In this document: positions 7,024-11,663 of the stretch, piece by piece | Position numbering within the stretch: position 1 is the stretch's first letter | How the letters are laid out: every line of letters begins with the position of its first letter | Assembly (NCBI GenBank): GCA_902803245.1 | Contig: CADCPJ010000247.1 | Span: forward strand, 1-11,663 | Length of the DNA stretch: 11,663 nucleotides | Source: an uncultured Lachnospiraceae bacterium | GTDB lineage: Bacteria; Bacillota; Clostridia; Lachnospirales; Lachnospiraceae | Direction of reading: 5' to 3' | Made by a program: the position numbers and the translations under genes | The notes under the pieces: model-generated | Seen by the model: the letters and a program-made list of their open reading frames with translations, nothing else | Told to the model about the DNA's origin: nothing | Database searches by the model: none

Positions 7024-7932
7024 ATGGAACAGGTGACCGTGCTGATGAGCACGTACAACGGCAAGCGGTTCTTAAAAGAGCAGATTGAGAGCATCCTTAA
7101 CCAGTCCGGCGTGGAAGTGACCCTCGTCATCCGCGACGACGGATCGTCAGACGGGACGAAGGAGATCCTTAAGGAGTACGGGCGGCTTGACAACGTGAAG
7201 GTCTTCTTTGGGGAAAATGAAGGCCCGGCGATGTCCTTCATGTCGCTTGTGCGGGGCGCGGAGATGGAGACGGAGTACTTGGCCTATGCCGACCAGGACG
7301 ACATCTGGCTCCCTGAGAAGCTGAAAGAGGCGGTAAGCGCCATAGGACACCGCAGGGAGAGGGCAGTCCTCTACTGCTCGAACCAGACTGTCGCCGATGA
7401 GGAGGGACATGGGATCTGCCTCCGCTATAAGGAGGATCCCCCGACCGACCTCCTCAACATCATCGACAAGAACCACATCGCGGGCTGCACGATGGTCATG
7501 AACTCCCGCCTCACGGCTCTCCTTAAGGAGAAGCGGCCTTCCGATGAGCTCATCCGCGAGCGCATGCACGACACCTGGACGATTGCCGTGGCGGCCTCCG
7601 TCGGAAAGGTGATCTACGACCCGCGGTCCTTTATCTGTTACCGGCAGCATGAGGACAACGTCGTCGGATTAAAAAGGAGGAACCCGGTCCGGAGATTTAA
7701 GGAGAAGCTTCGGACAGCGGCGTCCGGGAAGAAGGACTATCACGTGTACTTCGCGGAGGAGCTGGACCGCCTGTTTCACGGTTCCCTGAGGAAGGATGCG
7801 GCTTACTACATCCGTCTGTACAGGAACGCCGTCACGCTGAAGGGAAAGATGCGCCTTCTGACCGACCGCCATTTTCAGAGGAAATACTTCCGCAGCAAGC
7901 TGTCCTTTGCGGCGAAGCTTCTGATCAGCTGA
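7024..7932 (+). CDS. GT2-family glycosyltransferase (rhamnosyltransferase type)
   Basis: A GT-A-fold inverting glycosyltransferase of 302 aa acting on a nucleotide-sugar donor in the cytoplasm. The order of motifs is typical: STYNG (9-13), RDDGSSDGT (37-45) for nucleotide binding, the metal-binding DQDDIWLP (90-97), HDTW (182-185) near the acceptor base, and YRQHEDNVVG (207-216). The combination of DQDDIWLP, HDTW and RQH-N-VG is the signature of the group often annotated as rhamnosyltransferases, so dTDP-rhamnose is a plausible but unproven donor. The basic C-terminal tail (about 218-302) may dock at the membrane. ATG 7024 was preferred over GTG 6985 because the GT2 domain starts right there (MEQVTVLMSTYNG) and AGGGGA lies nine bases upstream, whereas nothing suitable precedes 6985. 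It follows the licD-like gene after a 109-nt gap. Confidence 0.92.
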   Translation: MEQVTVLMSTYNGKRFLKEQIESILNQSGVEVTLVIRDDGSSDGTKEILKEYGRLDNVKVFFGENEGPAMSFMSLVRGAEMETEYLAYADQDDIWLPEKLKEAVSAIGHRRERAVLYCSNQTVADEEGHGICLRYKEDPPTDLLNIIDKNHIAGCTMVMNSRLTALLKEKRPSDELIRERMHDTWTIAVAASVGKVIYDPRSFICYRQHEDNVVGLKRRNPVRRFKEKLRTAASGKKDYHVYFAEELDRLFHGSLRKDAAYYIRLYRNAVTLKGKMRLLTDRHFQRKYFRSKLSFAAKLLIS

Positions 7933-7967
7933 CCGGATGCCGGGATTTTTTTAAGGAGGAGCATCTG
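7933..7967 (+). promoter_or_regulatory. Spacer with small hairpin, T7 tract and strong ribosome binding site
   Basis: After the GT2 stop, CCGG-ATG-CCGG (7933-7943) can form a 4-bp stem, and a run of seven T (7946-7952) follows after GA. A perfect AGGAGG (7954-7959) stands eight bases before the TTG start at 7968. The stem is too short for an efficient terminator, so partial attenuation is the most that can be proposed. The ribosome binding site decides the TTG start of the next gene. Confidence 0.4.
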
Positions 7968-8687
7968 TTGAATTATGCGGTGATCTTTGCCGGGGGAATC
8001 GGCTCGAGGATGGGAAGCAGCGTGCCGAAGCAGTTCCTTGAGGTGGACGGGAAACCGATCCTCGTCCACGTGGCGGAAAAGTTTTCCTCCCATCCGCTGA
8101 TCGGCGGAATCGTGATCGCCTCGAAGGAGGAATATATCGGGAAGTGCCTGGAGCTGATCCGCAGGTACGGCCTCAAGAAGGTCGTGAATGTGATCCCCGG
8201 CGGCCTGACCGGCCAGGAGACGATCTATAACGGCGTGCGGGAAGTGTATCTTAACCACAGCGCGAATCCCGACAGGGACATCGTGCTCATTCACGACGGG
8301 GTGAGGCCCCTCATCACGGAGGAGCTGATTACGGAGAGTATCGCCTGCACGGAGAGAAACGGGAACAGCATCGCCGTATCGAACGCGATAGAGACCGTGA
8401 TCCGCGTGGACGGGAGCGGGACGGTCACGGGGACGGTGGACCGCTCGGAGTGCCGGAACGCCAAGGCGCCCCAGTGCTTTTTCCTAAAGGAACTGTGGGA
8501 GGTCCACAGCCGCGCCAAAGAGGACGGCGTGACGAATGCGATCGATACAGCTACCTTGATGAGCATGTACGGCTGCAAACTCCACACGACGCCCTGCGGC
8601 CCGGAGAATATCAAGATAACAACGCCGGGCGACTACTACATGTTTCAGGCGATCTACGAGGCGCGGAAGAGGGGCGAGGTCCTCTGA
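7968..8687 (+). CDS. TarI/IspD-like CTP-dependent cytidylyltransferase
   Basis: The 239-aa enzyme should couple CTP with a polyol- or sugar-phosphate to give a CDP-activated precursor. Motifs of the IspD/TarI family are complete: AGGIGSRMGSSVPKQFL (8-24) for CTP binding, GGLTGQETIYNG (78-89), HDGVRP (109-114), APQCF (167-171) and NIKITTPGDY (214-223). The AGGIGSRMG form is that of TarI/Bcs1-type ribitol-phosphate cytidylyltransferases rather than of IspD of isoprenoid synthesis, which has AAGxGxRM. The location among glycosyltransferases, next to an SDR and near a LicD, agrees. The TTG start is supported by AGGAGG eight bases upstream and by the core strand NYAVIFAGG beginning at codon 2. The polyol-phosphate substrate (ribitol, mannitol, arabinitol or another) cannot be read from the sequence, and no classical TarJ reductase is visible. 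Confidence 0.88.
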   Translation: MNYAVIFAGGIGSRMGSSVPKQFLEVDGKPILVHVAEKFSSHPLIGGIVIASKEEYIGKCLELIRRYGLKKVVNVIPGGLTGQETIYNGVREVYLNHSANPDRDIVLIHDGVRPLITEELITESIACTERNGNSIAVSNAIETVIRVDGSGTVTGTVDRSECRNAKAPQCFFLKELWEVHSRAKEDGVTNAIDTATLMSMYGCKLHTTPCGPENIKITTPGDYYMFQAIYEARKRGEVL

Positions 8688-8710
8688 CTTCCCGTGCCTT
8701 TGATTAATAA

Positions 8711-8716
8711 AGGAGG
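8711..8716 (+). promoter_or_regulatory. Ribosome binding site that fixes the TTG start of the SDR gene
   Basis: A perfect AGGAGG is followed after seven bases by TTG 8724. The in-frame GTG at 8694 has no purine-rich site before it and would place AGGAGG inside the coding sequence, so TTG 8724 is preferred. Confidence 0.75.
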
Positions 8717-8723
8717 AAAACAG

Positions 8724-9713
8724 TTGGACCTGTCATCATTTTCAGATAAGACGATACTGATTACCGGGGCGACCGGGCTCATCGGGAGAGCGCTCGTGCG
8801 GGAAATCCTTGCGTTTAACCGCGTCTCTCCGTCACCGATCCATATCATCGCCTGCGTGCGCAGCCGTAAGAAGGCGCTCCGCCTCTTCGGAGAGGATGCG
8901 GAGCAGCTGACTCTTCTTGTCGGGGACATCCGCGAGGTGAGCTTTAGCGGCGTAAGGGCAGACTATATGATCCATGCTGCCGCTCAGACATCGAGCCGCG
9001 CCTTTATTACCGATCCCGTCGGCACCATCTCCACTTCCATACAGGGGACGGAGAGGCTGCTGCAGGCAGCGGCTGAGCAGAAGGTCTCCCGGTTTTTGTA
9101 TCTGTCCACGATGGAGGTCTACGGGATCTTCCGGTCGGATGAGAAGGTCGACGAGAGCCATCCCTCCTATCTCGACACGATGAGCGTGCGGAGCTCATAC
9201 CCTGAGAGCAAGAGGCTGTGCGAGACGCTCTGCACCTCCTACTGCAGTGAGTTCCAGGTGCCGGTGAGCGTTCTCCGCCTCACCCAGACCTTCGGGACCG
9301 GGGTGGATTATGACGATGGGAGGGTGTTCGCCGAATTTGCAAGATGTGTGATCGAAGGCCGGGATATCGTGCTGAAGACGAAAGGAGAGACCTGCCGGTC
9401 GTACCTCGACGTGGACGATGCGGTCTCCGCCATATTCACGGTCCTCATGAAGGGCGGGACGGGCGAGGCTTACAACGCAGCCAACGAGGAGACCTACTGC
9501 AGCATCTATGAGATGGCCCAGATGGTGGCGGAGGAGATCGGCGGAGGCCGGATCCGCGTAAGGATCGAGGAACTGGAAGACAATAAGGAGGGCTATGCCC
9601 CGACGCTTCACATGAATCTCGACACCACGAAACTAAAGCGCCTCGGATGGAAGCCGAAGACGGGACTTCCTGAGATGTATAGGAAAATGATTGCTTCGAT
9701 GAAGGAATCATGA
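8724..9713 (+). CDS. Extended-SDR NAD-dependent epimerase/dehydratase-type oxidoreductase
   Basis: The 329-aa protein belongs to the extended short-chain dehydrogenases that act on nucleotide-linked sugars. The Rossmann glycine motif GATGLIG (15-21), an acidic GDIR (67-70) at the strand contacting adenine, STMEVYG with the catalytic Ser/Thr (128-134) and YPESK with the catalytic Tyr-Lys (159-163) are all present. RSYLDVDDAV (225-234) and the C-terminal GWKPKTGL (308-315) complete the family pattern. The region GTGVDYDDGRVFAEF (191-205) recalls UDP-glucuronate decarboxylase-like and epimerase-like members. Being 36 nt after the cytidylyltransferase, with an equally strong ribosome binding site and a TTG start, it probably works in the same pathway, either making the reduced precursor for CDP activation or modifying the CDP-linked product. 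Which of these holds is unknown; an independent UDP- or dTDP-sugar reaction is also possible. Confidence 0.9.
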   Translation: MDLSSFSDKTILITGATGLIGRALVREILAFNRVSPSPIHIIACVRSRKKALRLFGEDAEQLTLLVGDIREVSFSGVRADYMIHAAAQTSSRAFITDPVGTISTSIQGTERLLQAAAEQKVSRFLYLSTMEVYGIFRSDEKVDESHPSYLDTMSVRSSYPESKRLCETLCTSYCSEFQVPVSVLRLTQTFGTGVDYDDGRVFAEFARCVIEGRDIVLKTKGETCRSYLDVDDAVSAIFTVLMKGGTGEAYNAANEETYCSIYEMAQMVAEEIGGGRIRVRIEELEDNKEGYAPTLHMNLDTTKLKRLGWKPKTGLPEMYRKMIASMKES

Positions 9714-9724
9714 GAGGAAACCAC

Positions 9725-11014
9725 ATGAAATTCGATACGATTGAGATGCAGCTGATTGATTTTATTAAGACGAATCCTGCGTTCCTTCCGCTCTACCGGA
9801 AGCTGAAATCGAGACAGAACGCGGGAAAATTCAAAATCAGCAGCATCAACCGCTTTCAGCCGCTTCGAACCGGAAGCGATGAGATGAGACTGAACCTCGT
9901 GATCCCGACGCTCCGCGCAACCCGCGTGTTTGCCGGCATCTCGTCCGCCCTGACGTTCCTTCAAAAGCTGGCCCTGCCCGGCGTGAAATGCCGGATCATC
10001 GTCATCAGCAACGAGGCTTACGACGAGCACACGACGTTTGCCGTCCCAGGCTTTGTCCACGAAAGGAATGCGGACCGCTCCCTCTTCTTCGCAAATGAGG
10101 GGACCTTGATCGAAACGGGCAGGAACGATCTCTTCATATATACGAGCTGGAAGACCGCATACGCATTTCAGCCACTCCTTGAGTGGCAGAAGAAAACCTA
10201 CCGCCTGACGGGGCGCAAGGCCGTTTACCTCATTCAGGACTATGAGCCGGGCTTCTTCGCGTGGTCCACCGAGTACTCTTTAGCGGAATCGACCTACAGC
10301 TCCGACCCGGATTCCATAGCCGCCGTGTTCAACTCCGAAGAACTGTACACGTATTTCAGGAGACACGGCTATGAGTTCGCTTATGAGCTCTTCTTCAGGC
10401 CGTCCCTCAACGTGAAGCTGAAGGAGATCCTGCTGAAATACATGGAGAGAAGCCGCCGGCCGGGAGGTGACGTGCCGCCGAGAAAAAAGAGAATCCTCAT
10501 CTACGGGAGGCCGAGCGAACACCGGAATGCGTTCGAGATCATCCGGTACTCTTTGGAGGAGTGGTCCCGCACCTATCCGGGCGCGGAGGAGTGGGACATC
10601 GTGTCGCTGGGCGAGGGATTTGAGGACATCCGCCTTCAGAATAACACGATCCGCTCCCGCGGCAAGGTATCGCTTGAGACTTATGCCAGATATATGCTGA
10701 CTTCCTACGCCGGCATCTCGCTCATGATCTCGCCCCACCCGTCGTATCCGCCGCTCGAGATGTCGACCTTCGGCGTAAGAACCATCACAAATCAGTTCGA
10801 GAACAAGGATCTCGCGCCATTTAACCCCAATATCATCTCGCTCCGGTCCCCGTCACCTGCGAAGATCGTGGAGTCTCTCACGAAGATCTGTGATGAGTAC
10901 GGGTCGCACAGCGCGGACTTTGATCCGGATGAGTCGTATCTTGATGAGAACAACCTGGAGAACACGGTGGATGAGCTCCGGACATACCTGATGGAGATGA
11001 TGCAAGATGCCTGA
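9725..11014 (+). CDS. WsaF-like GT4 glycosyltransferase (probable rhamnosyltransferase)
   Basis: The 429-aa GT-B-type glycosyltransferase resembles WsaF, the rhamnosyltransferase of S-layer glycan synthesis in Geobacillus. Diagnostic stretches are LNLVIPTLRATRVFAGI (57-72), QDYEPGFFAWSTEYSLAEST (171-190), GRPSEHRNAFEI (261-272) and SPHPSYPPLEMSTFG (336-350); the last is the nucleotide-sugar loop with Glu345. A dTDP-rhamnose donor is inferred from the family. The ATG at 9710 overlaps the SDR stop as ATGA, but its purine tract is only three bases away. ATG 9725 has AGAGGA six bases upstream and is preferred; the difference is five residues. The 3' end overlaps the acyltransferase by 8 nt. No membrane segment is seen. 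Confidence 0.88.
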   Translation: MKFDTIEMQLIDFIKTNPAFLPLYRKLKSRQNAGKFKISSINRFQPLRTGSDEMRLNLVIPTLRATRVFAGISSALTFLQKLALPGVKCRIIVISNEAYDEHTTFAVPGFVHERNADRSLFFANEGTLIETGRNDLFIYTSWKTAYAFQPLLEWQKKTYRLTGRKAVYLIQDYEPGFFAWSTEYSLAESTYSSDPDSIAAVFNSEELYTYFRRHGYEFAYELFFRPSLNVKLKEILLKYMERSRRPGGDVPPRKKRILIYGRPSEHRNAFEIIRYSLEEWSRTYPGAEEWDIVSLGEGFEDIRLQNNTIRSRGKVSLETYARYMLTSYAGISLMISPHPSYPPLEMSTFGVRTITNQFENKDLAPFNPNIISLRSPSPAKIVESLTKICDEYGSHSADFDPDESYLDENNLENTVDELRTYLMEMMQDA

Positions 11015-11603
11015 TATTGCAAATGGAGTCCTGAGGCGCCTTCGAATGGCGAACGCGAAGAGGGTGTTCGCAGGGGCCGGGTATCTGGGAAAACGTGTGG
11101 TGGCAGCGCAGGGCATGAAGGTGAAAAACCCCCGCTATTTCGAGATCGGGGACCTGTGCTGGTTCGGTCCCGGCTGCAGGATTGAGGCCTGGGACAGCTA
11201 TAACGGCATCCGGTATGAGCCGAAGATTATCTTCGGGAGGGACGTCCGGATCAACTCTACCTGCCACATCGGGGCGATAAACCGCGTGGAGATCGGCGAC
11301 GAGTGCCTCCTCGGCAGCCACGTGACGATCATCGACCACGCCCACGGGCGAAATGCGCCGGAAGAGCTCGAGATCCATCCCTCCAGGCGGAATCTCTATT
11401 CCAAGGGGGAGGTCGTCATCGGCAGGAGGTGCTGGATCTGTGAAAATGCCGTCATTCTCCCGGGAGTCAGGATCGGCGACGGGTGCGTGATCGGGGCAAA
11501 TGCCGTGGTCACGAAGGACGTCCCGGATTACTGCGTCGCCGCCGGAAATCCGGCGCGCGTGGTGAGAACGCTCCAAGAACCGCAGCAAAGGCCGCGCTCA
11601 TAG
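11007..11603 (+). CDS. Left-handed beta-helix (hexapeptide) acyltransferase
   Basis: This 198-aa protein is predicted to transfer an acetyl or other acyl group from acyl-CoA to a sugar hydroxyl or amino group. Hexapeptide-repeat rungs run from about 45 to 105 (FEIGDLCWFGPG, VRINSTCHIGA, VEIGDECLLGS). IIDHAHG (108-114) holds the probable catalytic His on an extended loop reaching to about residue 132. Further rungs follow (VVIGRRCWICEN, VRIGDGCVIGANAVV), ending with AGNPARVV (179-186), the usual close of the fold. The basic first 35 residues precede the helix. The start overlaps the preceding gene by 8 nt, with GGAG ten bases upstream, so coupled translation is likely. In context it probably O-acetylates a residue of the polysaccharide. 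Catabolite-type maltose or chloramphenicol acetyltransferase relatives are less likely given the neighbours. Confidence 0.9.
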   Translation: MPDIANGVLRRLRMANAKRVFAGAGYLGKRVVAAQGMKVKNPRYFEIGDLCWFGPGCRIEAWDSYNGIRYEPKIIFGRDVRINSTCHIGAINRVEIGDECLLGSHVTIIDHAHGRNAPEELEIHPSRRNLYSKGEVVIGRRCWICENAVILPGVRIGDGCVIGANAVVTKDVPDYCVAAGNPARVVRTLQEPQQRPRS

Positions 11604-11638
11604 AAAGAGCGCAAAGACCGTACTCATAAAAAGAGCGC
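11594..11638 (+). repeat. Hairpin at the acyltransferase stop codon and imperfect tandem copy
   Basis: GCGCTC (11594-11599) and GAGCGC (11607-11612) form a perfect 6-bp stem whose 7-nt loop contains the first two bases of the TAG stop and the bases around it. The 16-nt block CTCATAGAAAGAGCGC (11597-11612) recurs with one change as CTCATAAAAAGAGCGC (11623-11638), a period of 26 nt. No T-run follows, so it is not a standard terminator. The window ends 25 nt later with no visible gene start. Confidence 0.55.
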
Positions 11639-11663
11639 GCCGGGATCCTTCTTACCTGTTCCC

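Noticed and set aside
7968-8687. Housekeeping IspD of the methylerythritol phosphate pathway
   Set aside because: The CTP-binding loop has the TarI-like AGGIGSRMG form, no other isoprenoid gene is near, and it sits in a glycan operon beside an SDR and a LicD. IspD activity cannot be wholly excluded from sequence alone.
8694-8723. GTG 8694 as the start of the SDR gene
   Set aside because: There is no ribosome binding site before it, and it would put a perfect AGGAGG inside the coding region. TTG 8724 fits the site and the usual N-terminus of the Rossmann fold.
10878-11588. Long minus-strand open frame (236 codons), with similar ones at 5125-5793 and 890-1408
   Set aside because: Each lies opposite a well-supported plus-strand gene with clear family motifs. 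The translations are Arg/Pro/Asp/Leu/Val-rich without recognisable domains, as expected for antisense shadows in GC-rich coding DNA.
1-11663. CRISPR arrays, tRNA or rRNA genes, transposases, phage or defence genes
   Set aside because: No regularly spaced repeats, cloverleaf-like sequences or relevant protein motifs were found on either strand. The window is fully accounted for by the peptidase and the polysaccharide operon.

Overview
The window looks like chromosomal DNA of a GC-rich member of the Bacillota, most likely a Lachnospiraceae-type Clostridium relative. The grounds are strong AGGAGG-type ribosome binding sites, frequent TTG/GTG starts, an exported papain-like peptidase carrying a lectin-like, Fn3 and Ig-like (BIG2) tail, and the style of the polysaccharide locus. 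This assignment is inference: there is no rRNA or marker gene in the window. All genes run on the plus strand and almost no sequence is non-coding; the longest gap is about 205 nt.

Region 1 (2-2396) holds the 3' part of a secreted C1-family cysteine peptidase gene, cut by the left window edge, followed by a clear intrinsic terminator. Region 2 (2395-2543) holds a probable promoter and a short leader with a hairpin.

Region 3 (2544-11603) is a tightly packed operon for a surface polysaccharide. In order it encodes: a polyprenyl-phosphate sugar-1-phosphate transferase that starts the repeat unit on the lipid carrier; a GT4 glycosyltransferase; a membrane-anchored extracytoplasmic protein of unknown function; a LicD-family phosphotransferase; a GT2 glycosyltransferase of rhamnosyltransferase type; a TarI/IspD-like cytidylyltransferase; an extended-SDR nucleotide-sugar type oxidoreductase; a WsaF-like GT4 glycosyltransferase; and a left-handed beta-helix acyltransferase. 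No flippase, polymerase, ABC exporter, chain-length regulator or dTDP-rhamnose gene is visible, so the locus must continue to the right or rely on genes elsewhere.

The genes can be read as one pathway. The initiating transferase loads a first sugar on undecaprenyl phosphate. Three glycosyltransferases extend it, two of them of types usually linked to rhamnose. The acyltransferase O- or N-acylates a sugar. The cytidylyltransferase, SDR and LicD form a candidate CDP-activated (polyol-phosphate-like) decoration module, with the same logic as TarI/LicD in bacteria and ISPD/fukutin/FKRP in animals. The most original items are that module with an unassigned substrate, the unknown anchored protein embedded by overlaps between GT4 and LicD, and an approximately 70-residue insertion next to the catalytic Asn of the peptidase. 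I see no CRISPR array, tRNA, rRNA, transposase or phage gene.
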